From Symbiodinium natans (Eukaryota > Sar > Dinophyceae > Suessiales > Symbiodiniaceae), in NCBI GenBank assembly GCA_905221605.1, contig CAJNDS010001068.1, positions 62,001-126,000 of the forward strand: 64,000 bases of DNA. Direction: 5' to 3'. The stretch's first letter is position 1. Every line of letters begins with the position of its first letter. A program made the position numbers and the translations under genes. Shown in pieces: positions 19,740-30,060 of this stretch. Below the pieces are notes generated by a model, which ran no database searches, was not told the DNA's origin, and worked only from the letters and a program-made list of their open reading frames with translations.

Positions 19740-20230
19740 CAGGTTGGCCCGGTTAAACCCTCTGAAGACATAGTCATATTCCGAAGCATGTGCTTCTTAA
19801 ACCCAACAGGGGGGAAATATGAAGCAGCATCCCCAAGGCATCGCCACCGTTTGGACAAGTATTACCGAATTACCTCGATCACCACGTCTTACCACGACTA
19901 CCATCTTTCCACGATTGCCGTTGCGAGAACAAAGTTGCGAACTTATCAGTATTACAATGATTACCACGCCTACCATGATGACCATAATTCTTGTATACCA
20001 TTCTCGAAGACAGCAGTGTGGATGAGGCCAAGTGGGACAGATTGGGCCGATGAATCCAGGAACACCCCGCCCACCCGGATGCCAGAGCAACGAATGACAA
20101 GGGTACCCTGTTTGGCTTGCAAGGGAAGCTTCAACCCTATATCCTGAACCCTAAATCGTCTCAAAAAGGAGTACCGGCAAAATCACCCTCGTATCAAGGG
20201 TAAGACTTACAGAGTACTAGTAACAAAACT
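19740..20230. other. Unique region with open frames on both strands
   Basis: Plus 119 codons (19788-20147) and minus 97 codons (19797-20090). The plus frame carries YHDYHL-type repetition caused by ACCACGACTACCA-like simple sequence. Coding status unresolved. Confidence 0.25.
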
Positions 20231-20287
20231 ACTCGGAATTTTAAGAACAGCAAGTAGTCGTCGTGGTTGTGTAGTTTATTGTGGGTG

Positions 20288-20330
20288 AGATCATCATCAT
20301 CATCATCATCATCATCAACATCAACATCAA

Positions 20331-20375
<45 letters not shown>
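20288..20375. repeat. ATC trinucleotide microsatellite
   Basis: About 28 ATC units with three interspersed AAC interruptions (20315-20333). All six frames across it look open and give poly-I, poly-D or poly-M, which is artefact. Confidence 0.97.
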
Positions 20376-20504
20376 AAGCCCACACTGGGACTTGGTAACC
20401 CACCAAGACCGAACCTCCCGGGGCCTTGGCGTCGCCATGTCGGGCCAAGAGGTCTATGAAACGCTCCTTTGGATGCTTATTGTTAGTGTTTAGGGTTTAG
20501 GGTT

Positions 20505-20642
20505 TTAGGGTTCAAGGTTCAGGATCCAGGGTTTAGGGTTTAGGGTTTAGGGTTTAGGGTTTAGGGTTTAGGGTTTAGGGTTTAGGGTTTAGGGTTTAGG
20601 GTTTAGGGTTTAGGGTTTAGGGTTTAGGGTTTAGGGTTTAGG
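20505..20642. repeat. TTTAGGG array, about 17 perfect units
   Basis: Clean heptamers from 20528. Beyond 20643 the sequence decays into GATTTAGGATTTAGATT-like remnants for 120 bp, which may be an eroded older array. Confidence 0.93.
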
Positions 20643-20885
20643 AATTCGATTTGGGATTATGGTTTAGGATTTAGATTTAGGAACTATGGCTTAGGATTTA
20701 GATTATTTAGATTGAGAGATTATGGTTTAGGATTTAGAATTCGGGATTGTTGCTTAGGAAACGTGCATGAAGGCTAAGAAGAATTCGGGCGCGCGGCGGT
20801 TACCTTTTCGGCACCTCACACTTTTAGGGTTTAGGGCTTAGGGTTTCGGGTTGAGGGTATAGGGTTTAGAGCAACCCCAAATGTA

Positions 20886-21022
20886 GAGAAAAAAACCTAC
20901 GGCAGCAAGCCCCGTCACAATATGCAGAGTGCTCTGTGCGACGCCTTGTGATTTCCTCCTTGATATCACAAACTCCCATGGGTGCGCTCTCACGCGTGAA
21001 CTTTTGCCTTGGCTCGTCAGAT
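20886..21022 (-). CDS. Exon-like minus-strand segment
   Basis: Open minus frame reads SDEPRQKFTRESAPMGVCDI then KEEITRRRTEHSAYCDGACC. Charged and cysteine-containing, protein-like, but without clear splice borders or family. Confidence 0.33.
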
Positions 21023-21215
21023 GCTGTAATGGATCCCTAAACCCTAAACCCTAAATCCTAGACCCCAAAAACCCTAAACTCTTACAATGAGACATGAAGT
21101 CTAAAAGGTGGCCTCCATGTCCTCACTCTCAACACCTCTCCACAAGGGAGGTCGAAGTTACCCTGACGACCCCCCCCCCCCCCTCACCCTAAACCCCTAA
21201 ACCCCAAACCCTCCA

Positions 21216-21600
21216 GACCCTGGGCCACCATAGAGAAGCTTCTGCCACTTGCCGCGTTCCAGCGGGGAGCTTGCCAACCTTACTTCGCGCTGTCAGCCCC
21301 GCGCGCATCGCATACCGAGAGGCCGAGCAAAGACTTTGGGGTCACAGATCTCCCACGTCTTCAGGGTTTTCAAGCCCAACATCTACTGCTTCAAACCTCC
21401 AGTGGAGGTTCAAGTTCAAGGCTTCGGGTGTGTAAGGCGCCGCCCGGTTTCGCCGACAAGACTTCATCCCTCAGTCCGTAGATTCCAAGTTCTAACCCTA
21501 GACGAGCCTTAAGCCGGAAAGGGAGAAACTCGAACTGAAACAGCCCACGCTGCCCGGCGCATGGTCAGCAAGAAGTGGGACGCGCCCAGTGCCTTGAGGG
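21216..21600 (+). other. Unique region with a plus-strand frame
   Basis: 87-codon plus frame (21249-21512) containing ISHVFRVFKPNIYCFKPPVE. Protein-like in part, unrecognised, no start or splice support. Confidence 0.27.
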
Positions 21601-21643
21601 AGTGAGAGCTAAGTAGCTACCAAAACCTTTTCTGAAACCCAAA

Positions 21644-21848
21644 CTACGATTTGCTCAACAACACCCCAAAAATCAAAGACAAAAATCCCTATGCTGCCCT
21701 TACAGTAACCTCCGAAAAGTTGGAACATCTTCGTGCCCATACCCCAGGCCCAACAGGCTTGTTTTTGTTGTTTTGTTTTGTGTGTGTGTGTGTTTTTTTT
21801 TTGTTGGGGGGGGGGGGGGGGGGTTCGTGGTTCGTAAGCAAATAGTAG
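21644..21848. mobile_element. TIR-E element with GT, T and G tracts
   Basis: Left CTACGATTTGCTCAACAACA; right CGTAAGCAAATAGTAG. The right arm contains (GT)n, a T run and about 19 G (21775-21823), an expanded version of the family's A-run/C-run boundary. Another family end (GGTGGTTCGAAAAGCAAATC) follows at 21905-21924, suggesting nesting. Confidence 0.65.
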
Positions 21849-21960
21849 CAAAGCTCTTTGGGTAGTGACATGGTACCAGTACGAGTTCTGAGCTTTTCTT
21901 TTTTGGTGGTTCGAAAAGCAAATCAAAGCTCTTAGGCTAGTTTCATGGCAAGAGTGCTAT

Positions 21961-22056
21961 CTAGTTCATGGTCGGGATCGTATTACAAATTTGCTGTTCT
22001 ATTTCTTATTGTGTTTAAATACCCTTAAACATGTAAAATGTTACCCCACTATGAGT
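21961..22056. mobile_element. TIR-C element
   Basis: Left CTAGTTCATGGTCGGGATCG; right ATGTTACCCCACTATGA. Core TTCTTATTGTGTTTAAATAC then CCTTAAACATGTAAAATG. Copies at 35078 and 42864 align along the whole length. Confidence 0.75.
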
Positions 22057-22841
22057 CAGCTATGGGCCCTAGGGTTCCTCGAACCTTCGAAGCTGGCGGT
22101 TTAAAGTTCAAGGTGTATAGAGTTTAGGGTTGAGGGTGATAAGCTTAGGGTGTATGTGGGGCGTATGTACGGTGTACTTATTGGGTGCGTGCAGGGTTCA
22201 GGGAACACAGGGTTTCGGGCCATCCTTTCAAGTGCGACATTGCTACGTTTGGCTGCAAGACCCCCCAACCCATGAAGCCACAGCATGGTGGGCCGCGAGC
22301 CTTCTCAGGCAGGTCGGTCAAGCAGTTCCCCTGCAACAGCCTGGGGCGCACTTGTTTAGGGTTTAGGGTTGAGGGTTTAGGGTTTAGGGTTTAGGGTGTT
22401 GAGTTGAGGTTTAACTGTTTCTCCGCTTAGCAAAGGGGGAAAATGTTTAAGCTTCCCTATGTAGCAGCTTGTGTATTGTCCACATTTTTCGAACTTGCCT
22501 GGCGGCCTCTGCATGCGGCCAAATGAGCATCAATTGGGTCTGCAAAGCACCCCCCAAGCATGGTGATGAACACCCCTGAACCCTCAGAAGCCCTGCCCTA
22601 AAACCCTGAACCCCCTAACCCTAAACCTCTAATCCTTAGACCCCTAAACCCTCCCAAAGGAACAAGAAGACAGGGACAGTACCAAAGCCGCAATTGAGCA
22701 AAGCTTTCAGGGCCTCGTACGCTGAGCCTCCAGTGTGTTGAGCGCGCCACGCACCTCCGCAAAAGCCTAAGCCCTAAACCCGACGCCCTGTACACTCTAA
22801 AACCCACGGCCCAGATGGTAGGCGAAGGAGGCACTTAGGGT

Positions 22842-23282
22842 TTAGTTAAGGGTTTCAGAGGGAGGTTGAGGGTTTTTGTTGGGGGCGGCTTCATGTAGGC
22901 TCAGGGGTTTAAGGGCATGACGAGGGTTTCCCCCAAACTGCCAGTGAGACATATGAATCATCGTATTTACTCGGCTAGAAGTAACATTCCTACACAGAGA
23001 GCCCGACAGCCCGTGATCAAGGAACACACCATAGAACGCCAAAGTGAAGGCGCCAGCGCTATTTCAGGAGGGATAGTCTTCAATGAATGAATATTGACCT
23101 CCCTGAGTACGAACTTTCTCAATCCTATCAAGTTCAAACCTCCCACCGGTGTTGACGGTAATATTCCTAATATCCGTACTCTTCAGCACACTGGCAATGA
23201 TCCTCACCTTGTAACTCATATGCGCGAAGAACAAAATTGCATCGGAAGGTTTAGCCGCCCCAGATAGACCCCTACACCCCAA
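22842..23282 (-). pseudogene. Possible broken reading frame, unknown protein
   Basis: On minus, two segments in the same frame are separated by one TGA (23064-23066). Upstream part contains KVRIIASVLKSTDIRNITVN; downstream part contains LAFYGVFLDHGLSGSLCRNV. The composition looks like genuine protein on both sides of the stop, so a decayed gene or exon is more likely than chance. I do not recognise the family. Confidence 0.35.
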
Positions 23283-23334
23283 ACCCTAAACTGCACACCC
23301 TAAACCCTAAACCCCTAAACCCCTAAACCCCAAG

Positions 23335-23424
23335 GCTACAGAAGCGTCTCGGAGCGCCTGCAGGTTCTCCCAGCCGCGCGTGGCTGCGGCGGCGCGGCGA
23401 GGGCTGAGCCTGAAGCGCCCCACC
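23335..23424 (-). CDS. Exon-like segment between opposed arrays
   Basis: GC-rich, C-type array to the left and G-type to the right. The minus frame reads GRFRLSPRRAAAATRGWENL then QALRDASVALG. Unrecognised. Confidence 0.33.
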
Positions 23425-23426
23425 GG

Positions 23427-23605
23427 TTTAAGGTTTAGGGTTTGGGGTTTAGGGTTTAGGGTTCGGGGTTTAGGGTTTAGGGTCTAGGGTTTGGGGTTTG
23501 GGTTTGGGGTTTGGGGTTTAGGAATTAGGGTTTGGGGTTTAGGGTTCAGGTTTGGGGTTTAGGGTCTAGAGTTTGGGGCTTGGGGTTTGGAATTTAGGTT
23601 GAGGG
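23427..23605. repeat. G-type array rich in GGGGTTT
   Basis: Mix of TTTAGGG and TTTGGGG heptamers, a possible intermediate toward the TTTGGGGG array at 48.6 kb. Confidence 0.9.
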
Positions 23606-24235
23606 TTTGGGGTGGGAAAAGATCCCCAGAGTAGGGCCAACTCTGGGGTGGAGAAGCTTTTGGGTATTTTCTAGTGGGCCAACGGCTATAATTCAGGGAA
23701 TCTTGGGTTTACATCTCAAGCACGGGAACAGAAAAATAGGGATCCTGATGAGATGATGCAAAGCAAACGCAGGCTTTCATACCTCCCTTCAGTCATGCGC
23801 CCCGGAACCCTAAACCCTGAACTCAAAACCCTAAAATCCACAAACAGTCAGCGTCTAGGGTATAGGGTTTAGGGTTCAGGGTTCAGGGTTTCGGGTTACC
23901 CTTATCATAGGGACCCCAAAAAGGGGGACCCGAATGTGGAGAACTACCCCAAATAACCCAAGGTCCACAAACCGCCAAACAAAAAATCAGCTTGAGCGGA
24001 TGCCAAGTTCGTCGGCGGCGCTCGATGCCCCAGGCGACAGCCACGGGGGTCGTTGCGGCCTCGGGGATGCGGGCTTGTAAGGGTTTTAGGGTTTGGGGGG
24101 GAGGGGGGTCCAAAAATCCTAACGTCTAGAAACCAAACCCTAAACCCCAAACCCCAAACCCTAAACCCCAAACCCCTAAACCCCTAAGCCTCAGACTCGA
24201 GCCCTAAACCCCTCACCTCAAGCCCTAAGGGGTTA

Positions 24236-24298
24236 GAGGCGCTCTGGGCTTTGGCTTCATCTGAACATACAAAGAGCACAGCTGCGAAAGCTGCTCCG
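24236..24298 (-). CDS. Exon-like segment between opposed arrays
   Basis: Minus frame reads PEQLSQLCSLYVQMKPKPRA. Short but protein-like; array on each side. Unrecognised. Confidence 0.3.
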
Positions 24299-24545
24299 GG
24301 GTTTGGGGTTGACGGTTTCGGGGTTTGGGCGTTTAGGGGTTTAGGGGTTTAGGGCTTTAGGGGTTTGGGTAGGGGTTTTGGGGTTTAGGGCTTTAGGGGT
24401 TTGGGTAGGGGTTTTGGGGTTTAGGGGTGTAGGGGTGTAGGGGTGTAGGGGTTTAGGGGTTTAGGGGTGTAGGGGTGTAGGGGTGTAGGGGTGTAGGGGT
24501 GTAGGGGTGTAGGGGTTTAGGGGGTCGAGGGGTTTAGGCGTTCAG
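24297..24545. repeat. G-type array with TGTAGGGG octamers
   Basis: TTTAGGGG and TGTAGGGG octamers (24420-24520), the same local variant as at 1047-1150. Confidence 0.93.
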
Positions 24546-25120
24546 GGTCAGGCCTTCGGGATACCGAAGCCAGACCGACCTAAACCCCCAAACCCTAAAC
24601 CCTAAACCCCAAACCCTAAACCCTAAACCCCAAACCCCAAACCCTAAACATCCCTAAACCCTAAACTCCTGCCACCCCGAGTTCTTGGCAGGGAATCAGG
24701 GCCCCTTCTAGGGGTCCCTCCTCATGTTCCTTAATACGCCCCCAAACCCTCAACCCACTATGCCCAGAGCACTGTCACTGCCACCAGCTTGCCGAGGCCG
24801 CTCCCCACCTGACTTCTCGGCTTCTTGCCCGGGACCGGGGCTGGTGACAACTCGTCGGATTTAAGGGGGGGTTTAAGGTTGAGGGCTGAGGGTTTATATA
24901 GGATTCAGGGTTTAGGGCAGTTTAGGGTTGAGGGTTGAGGGTTTCTAAGTTTAGGGTTTGGGGCCTGTACCTGATAACCCTAAACCCTGAACTCTAAACC
25001 CTAAACCCCAAAACGGGTTTAGGAGTTCTAGAAGATTTCAAATTCACGGGGCTGAGGGGGGATGCAGACTGCTTCAACTTGGGAGAGCAGCGCAAAGCCT
25101 TTTTGGGTTTTCGGGGGGTT

Positions 25121-25238
25121 TACTTGGAGGTTCCGGGTATACTTAAACACCCCAGTTCTATCTGCACTTCTAAGCCCCCTAAGTCCCCTAAGTAGGTGAT
25201 GAGATTTGGAGTCATGCGCGCTCATGAACCTCCAGGTA
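25121..25238. mobile_element. TIR-A element
   Basis: Left TACTTGGAGGTTCCGGGTAT; right CTCATGAACCTCCAGGTA. The interior is shorter and more diverged than at 40427; includes CCCCCTAAGTCCCCTAAGTA, shared with the 2509 copy. Confidence 0.72.
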
Positions 25239-25365
25239 AGGGTTTGGGGTTTAGGGTTTAGGGGGTTTTATATGGTTTAGGGACTAGGGTGTTCTCGGCT
25301 GCAGGGAGCTCAGTGTTCAGTATAACGGGCTAAAACCTGCAAAATGCCCTCGAGGACCCGTCCGC

Positions 25366-25686
25366 TCAACCCTGCAACCTCGAGCATTTCACGCAGTGAA
25401 GGTGGACAAAAGCTGCTCGAAACCGGGCGACATCCACGACGGCGTCGGAGGAGGTAAGATTCTCGGCTGCGAGGAGCCGAGCAAAGCCTCCGCGCGTCTC
25501 TTCCGGCGCCAATAGGGCGTCAGGGTTGGAGATTGAAAGTCCCAAAGTTAGGATGTCCCCGTTAGACTCACAGTCCTTAGTAGGGAGCCAACCCACATCC
25601 CTGAGCCCGAAAATCGAAACCAACCCGAACCGAAGCTCCATCAACCCGACACCCTTACAACCCCCCAAAGACCCCAAAACCCCCAA
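25366..25686 (-). CDS. Putative coding segment, unknown protein
   Basis: 106-codon minus frame whose central part reads ESNGDILTLGLSISNPDALL and continues APEETRGGFARLLAAENLTS. The first 20 codons overlap a C-type array and are probably not real. Helix-rich, protein-like; no family recognised. Confidence 0.35.
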   Translation of the reverse strand: MGVLGSLGGCKGVGLMELRFGLVSIFGLRDVGWLPTKDCESNGDILTLGLSISNPDALLAPEETRGGFARLLAAENLTSSDAVVDVARFRAAFVHLHCVKCSRLQG

Positions 25687-25721
25687 CCTAAACCGAAACC
25701 CCTAAACCCTAAACGAAACCC

Positions 25722-25856
25722 TAAACCCTAACCCTAAACCCTAAACCCTAAACCCTAAACCCTAAACCCTAAACCCTAAACCCTAAACCCTAAACCCTAA
25801 ACCCTAAACCCTAAACCCTAAACCCTAAACCCCCCCCCCCCAAAAAAAAAAAAAAA
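25722..25856. repeat. CCCTAAA array ending in C and A runs
   Basis: About 15 perfect CCCTAAA units followed by a run of C and then A (25829-25856), resembling the C-run/A-run edge of TIR-E ends. Confidence 0.93.
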
Positions 25857-25859
25857 TCG

Positions 25860-25930
25860 GCACCTCTGGGCGAGAGCTCCTCCCAGGCTTGGCTGGCAGC
25901 TTCAGGCCTGGCGCGCGAACCGCTGGCAGG
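25860..25930 (+). CDS. Putative exon with array-supplied donor
   Basis: Frame reads APLGESSSQAWLAASGLARE then PLAG; the border is GGCAGG followed by GTTTAGGG. C-type array upstream. Unrecognised. Confidence 0.35.
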
Positions 25931-26090
25931 GTTTAGGGTTTAGGGTTTAGGGTTTCGGGCTTCGGGTTTCGGGTTTAGGGTTTAGGTTTTTGTTGGGAGG
26001 GTTTAGGGTTTAGGGTTTAGGGTTTAGGGTTTAGGCTTTAGGGCTTTAGGGCTTTAGGGCTTTAGGGCTTTAGGGCTTAGGGCTTTGCGT
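25931..26090. repeat. TTTAGGG array switching to GGGCTTTA
   Basis: Heptamers, a short unique interruption, more heptamers, then six GGGCTTTA octamers (26032-26085). Confidence 0.92.
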
Positions 26091-26290
26091 TTCGACCTGG
26101 GAGTTGAGACAACATGCTGGGCCTTTTGTCTCAAAAATTCTTAAGTAATAGACTGGGCCACAACTCCCTAAACCCTAAACTCTAAACCCTAAACCCTAAA
26201 CCCTAAACTCTAAACCCTAAACCCTAAACCCTAAACCCTAAACCCTAAGCCCTAAGCCCTAAACCCTAAGACCTAAGACCTAAGCCCTAA

Positions 26291-26485
26291 GCCCCGAAAA
26301 GCGCTGCAGTCTCTGGGCAGGTGGTTTCGTACTTCCTAAGGAACCACGAGGGGTGGAAGGGAGGGGGTGCAAAGGGGCCATATTCCCTTACTGGGGCTGA
26401 TGAAGGCTTCTTTGGGATCATTAAGCCCTGGCCGGAGAGGTTCAGGACGAATCATGTCGTTGAGGGTTCGGGGATGCCAGCTTGA
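26291..26485 (+). CDS. Putative coding segment, unknown protein
   Basis: Open from a C-type array to TGA, 64 codons. It reads VVSYFLRNHEGWKGGGAKGP and continues YSLTGADEGFFGIIKPWPER. Aromatic-rich and plausible as a terminal exon; no ATG near its start. Unrecognised. Confidence 0.38.
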   Translation, partial: APKSAAVSGQVVSYFLRNHEGWKGGGAKGPYSLTGADEGFFGIIKPWPERFRTNHVVEGSGMPA

Positions 26486-27063
26486 GGAGGTTTGCATTGA
26501 AACAAAAGACACTACGTCTAGGGACCTGAAACTTTAAACCCCAAACCCGCAACCCTAAATCCGAAACCCTAGACCCTAAACCTCAAACCCTAAACCCTCA
26601 ACCCTAAACCCTACATCCTAAACCCTAAGCCCTAGACCCTCAACCCTCAACCCTCAACCCTCAACCCTGAACACTCAACCCTCAACCCTAACCGTGCTGA
26701 ACAGGGTGGCTGCCTGAAGTACGTGTTGTATTCCTCCTTGGATCCAGTCGGGCGTGGGGGGCGATTCCGAACTCGCTTCTTGCAACCCTGACCGTCTGGC
26801 CCCTAAGGCTTGGGGTTTAGGGTTTAGGGGTTAGCGTTTAGGGTTTAGGGTTTAGGGTTTAGGGCTTAGGCGGCTTAGGGCTTAGGGCTTAGGGTTTAGG
26901 GTTTAGGCCCTTTCGCGGCGGTATCTCTGATGATTTCCATACCATCCGACATGCTAAGCCCTAGAACCCTAGGCCCTTTTTGGGTTTTGGGTTTAGGGTT
27001 TAGGGTTTAGAAGTTCGGTTGATCCTAACTCGAGTCTTAGGCTGTAGAACTTAGGTGGATGCT

Positions 27064-27123
27064 AAGTTTTTGGCAGCCGGAGGCTCCTTCAGCTGCTGCG
27101 GCGAGAACTGCGGCGTCGAGTAG
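27064..27123 (+). CDS. Exon-like segment ending in TAG
   Basis: Reads KFLAAGGSFSCCGENCGVE then TAG. Cysteine-rich and short; could be a terminal exon. Unrecognised. Confidence 0.27.
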   Translation, partial: KFLAAGGSFSCCGENCGVE

Positions 27124-27289
27124 GCCTCTTTGGTTCAAGGGCGGCTCAGGGGTTTTGCTAGGTTTTAGGGTTTAGGGTTTAGGGTTTAGGGTTCAGGGTT
27201 CAGGGTTCAGGGTTCAGGGTTTAGGGTTTAGGGTTTAGGGTTTAGGGTTTAGGGTTTAGGGTTTAGGGTTTAGGGTTTAGGGTTTAGGG

Positions 27290-27412
27290 CTAACCAAGTA
27301 TAACTGTGCTCATAACTGTACTTATAACCATATTGGGGCACTTCAGGGGCTTGTTAAGTGGGTTATAAATACAGTTACACTTGGTTGATAAGTACCATGA
27401 ACCTCCAAGTAG
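27290..27412. mobile_element. TIR-A element truncated by a telomere array
   Basis: Interior and right arm (AGTACCATGAACCTCCAAGT then AG) match the intact copy at 40427. The left arm is missing and the sequence begins immediately after TTTAGGGC of the array 27150-27289. Confidence 0.75.
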
Positions 27413-27504
27413 GGTTTGCCTTTTGTTTCAGGGATCCGCAGTATGGGCCCTTAATTTGTGTCCCCTGTTATAACACCCTTATATACACTATACTATACTA
27501 TACA

Positions 27505-27608
27505 TCTTAGTTGCTGAGTTAATAAGCCCCAAAAAAGTGTACACTTCCAGTTCTTTCGGGGATTCTAGTATCCCAAGAAGTGTAAGTGTGCTCACTCAGC
27601 TACTAAGA
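27505..27608. mobile_element. TIR-G element
   Basis: Left TCTTAGTTGCTGAGTTA (27505-27521); right TCACTCAGCTACTAAGA, complementary at 14 of 17 positions. Flanked by CCCTTAATTTG and AATAAGGGCC, which may be an outer pair of arms. Confidence 0.58.
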
Positions 27609-27666
27609 CAGAATAAGGGCCAAATCCCGTTAAACAAGGGTACGGGATCGTACTCACTCAGAAAGT

Positions 27667-27880
27667 TTGCACAACACGAGGCAGTGTTCAACCTTAGATG
27701 TTCAGGGCTTCTTTAAGCGCTTTTCGAGGGCTTTCAGGGCTTTTGGGGGGCGTTTGGGGCCGTTTAGGGGTGTTAGGACTTTGCAAAGCAACCAAGTCCG
27801 AAACTTCCACCCTCAAGCCTACTCCACCCAAGAACCTGAATTGAAACCTGAAACCTGACATCCCTAAAGCCCAACTCCCT
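27667..27880. other. Single-copy spacer
   Basis: 63-codon plus frame with TTTCGAGGGCTTTCAGGG-like direct repetition (27715-27770). No firm feature. Confidence 0.25.
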
Positions 27881-27974
27881 CAACCCTATCAAACCCCCCA
27901 AACCCCAAACCCCAAACCCTAAAAACTAAACCCCAAACCCCAAGCCCTAAACCCCAAACCCCAAACCCCTCACC

Positions 27975-28046
27975 ACCTATGTGCTGGAGGGAGCCCCGGC
28001 CTCCTCGAAGTGGCTAAGGAGGCCCGCCACCTCAGCAGGGTACTGG
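27975..28046 (+). CDS. Exon-like segment between opposed arrays
   Basis: Reads TYVLEGAPASSKWLRRPATS then AGYW; C-type repeats to the left, TTCAGGG repeats to the right. Unrecognised. Confidence 0.33.
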
Positions 28047-28562
28047 CTTAGGGTTCAGGGTTCAGGGTTCAGGGTTCAGGGTTCAGGGTTCAGGGTTCAG
28101 GGTTTAGGGTTTAGGGTTCAGGGTTTAGGTTAGGGTTTAGGGTTTAGGGTTACTGTTTAGGGTTTAGGGTTAGGGTTTAGGGTTTAGGGTTCAGGGTTTA
28201 GGGTTTAGGGTTTAGGGTTTAGGGTTTAGGGTTTAGGGTTTAGGGTTTAGAGTTTAGGGTTTAGGGTTTAGGGTTTAGGGTTTAGGGTTTAGGGTTTAGG
28301 GTTAGGGTTTAGGGTTTAGGGTTTAGGGTTTAGGGTTTAGGGTTTAGGGTTAGGGGTTAGGTTTTAGGGGTTTTAGGTTTTAGGTTTTAGGGTTAGGGTT
28401 TAGGGTTTAGGGGTTAGGGGTTAGGGGTATGGGGTTAGGGGTTAGGGTGTTAGGTGTTAGGTGTTAGGGGTTAGGGGTTAGGGGTTAGGGGTTAGGGGTT
28501 AGGGGTTAGGGGTTAGGGGTTAGGGGTTAGGGGTTAGGGGTTAGGGGTTAGGGGTTAGGGGT
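28047..28562. repeat. Long G-type array: TTCAGGG, TTTAGGG, TTAGGGG
   Basis: Over 500 bp. Block 1 TTCAGGG (28050-28100), block 2 mainly TTTAGGG with a few 6-mer TTAGGG units, block 3 about 19 copies of GGGTTAG (28420-28560). The longest heptamer-type domain in the window; it ends directly at the retroelement relic. Confidence 0.96.
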
Positions 28563-28886
28563 TTATGCTTCCTTCCTTAGGGGTTGGGACCAGGCGCTAC
28601 TCTCACAGCTACGGAAAGCCAAAGCAGCGTCTTCGAATTCTTCATAAAACAGAACCACGTCCCTGGCATCGGACTTGTCATCAGTGAGAGTGGGCCAGGT
28701 AAGGTCTGTCTTCACTGTGGTGATGGAGTTCTGCCCGCCCTTATGGCTGAGCGCTTCCTTTATCGCCTCGGTCTGGGCTGCGAGCGCGGCGGCGAGTTCG
28801 CCCGTGCCGACGACTCCTCGCCCATTCGAAGACCCATGCCGTGTTGCCTCCCCCTGATTCTTAGTAGGGAATGAGGGATTAGGGCC
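28563..28886 (-). pseudogene. Retroelement gag-like fragment
   Basis: Open for 107 codons on minus without a usable ATG. The middle reads GELAAALAAQTEAIKEALSH, later TWPTLTDDKSDARDVVLFYE and EFEDAA. This resembles the N-terminal part of gag-like polyproteins that I associate with dinoflagellate retroelements: a coiled helix, then a W-P-x-L-x-D-D segment, then F-Y-E-E-F-E-D. After EFEDAA the match stops, so the fragment is truncated. It is wedged between the long G-type array and single-copy DNA. The family link is from memory of the sequence pattern and needs a search. Confidence 0.6.
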
Positions 28887-28979
28887 CTACCTATCAACCC
28901 TACAAAGCCCTGAACCCTAAACCCCAAACCCCGGACCCTAAACCCCAGCTCAAACGAACCCCCACCCCCCCTCTCTCAG

Positions 28980-29112
28980 CCCCCTAAACCCTGAACCCTA
29001 AACCCTAAACCCTGAACCCTGAACCCTGAACCCCAAACCCTAAACCCTAAACCCCAAACCCTAAACCCCAAACCCTAAACCCTAAACCCCAAACCCTAAA
29101 CCCTAAACCCAA
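28980..29112. repeat. CCCTAAA/CCCCAAA array
   Basis: C-type array with alternating AAACCCT and AAACCCC and some GAACCCT units; left frame of the next exon-like segment. Confidence 0.93.
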
Positions 29113-29116
29113 AGCG

Positions 29117-29197
29117 GGACCCTCAGCCCCCTGCGCGCTGGTCGACCTCGGGAGGCAGCTCCGCCAGGACGTGCTGCCTTTCCATGTCGAGAGTTGA
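29117..29197 (+). CDS. Putative exon ending in TGA
   Basis: Reads GPSAPCALVDLGRQLRQDVL then PFHVES and stops at the start of the G-type repeat. Framed C-type left, G-type right. Unrecognised. Confidence 0.36.
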   Translation, partial: GPSAPCALVDLGRQLRQDVLPFHVES

Positions 29198-29290
29198 GGG
29201 TTCAGGGTTCAGGGTTTACCCTAACCCTAAACCCTAAACCCTAAACCCTAAACCCTAAACAATAACCCTAAACCCTAAACCCTAAACCTT
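29195..29290. repeat. Head-to-head telomere-type junction
   Basis: GGGTTGAGGGTTCAGGGTTT meets CCCTAACCCTAAACCC at about 29215, a G-to-C switch with the polarity of a telomere fusion. The C-type part runs to 29290. Confidence 0.88.
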
Positions 29291-29881
29291 TAGGGCTTCG
29301 GGTTCAGGTTTTACCCAGACTTGAAAGCTCTGGGGCACGGCACTTTTGGGGGGCTCAGCCCTGATCTGGGGGATTTAAAGTTTAGGACTTAAGGTAGGGT
29401 TTCTGTGACACGGGTGCTCGTACTTGGGGCTTAGATAAGGGCTACTCCCAACGAGGGCCATATGACATGAAGACGACGCTCATCCGCGAGCCACGAGGGT
29501 CAAAAGAAGAGACGCTGAACCCTAGACCCCTACACCCCGAACCCCAAACACCCTAAACCCCCAAGCCCCCCCAAACCCTTACCCCCCCTATATAAACCCT
29601 AAGCCCCGAATCCCCCAACTCTAACCCCGTAAACCCTATACCCGAAGCCCCTAAACCCCAAACCCTAAACCCTAAACCCTAAACCCTAAACCCTAAGCCA
29701 CCCATAACATCGATAATGAACCCTTTGAAACCAAGCTTCAAGGGGTCCTCCGCAGGGGCTCGGGGAGGCCTGAAAGAAGTTTAGGGTTTATTGAGGGTTT
29801 GGGGTTTGGGGTTTAGGGTTTAGGGTTTAGGGTTTAGGGTTTAGGGTTTAGGGTTTAGGGTTTAGGGTTTAGGGCCTTAGG

Positions 29882-29974
29882 GCCGCGAGCCTGGCCTGTC
29901 ACCTGGCCGAAGCGTGTTGCCAGCGGTGCGCCTGGCAGATCCGAAACGAAAGAAGCCTAGGAATTATAACCTAG
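29882..29974 (+). CDS. Exon-like segment running into a TIR-B element
   Basis: Reads AASLACHLAEACCQRCAWQI then RNERSLGIIT and stops at TAG inside the TIR-B left end. Cysteine-rich, protein-like, unrecognised. Confidence 0.33.
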   Translation, partial: AASLACHLAEACCQRCAWQIRNERSLGIIT

Positions 29975-30060
29975 GATCAAACCCTCTGAAAATATTCCTA
30001 AATATGGTCCTCTTAAACCCAATAAGGGAAAATATAAAATATCCCAAGGGCCTACCTAGT
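29970..30060. mobile_element. TIR-B element
   Basis: Left CCTAGGATCAAACCCTCTGA; right AAGGGCCTACCTAGT. Close to the 61084 copy over its whole length. Confidence 0.72.

Noticed and set aside
20194-20493. Poly-D, poly-M and poly-I frames
   Set aside because: ATC microsatellite read in different frames.
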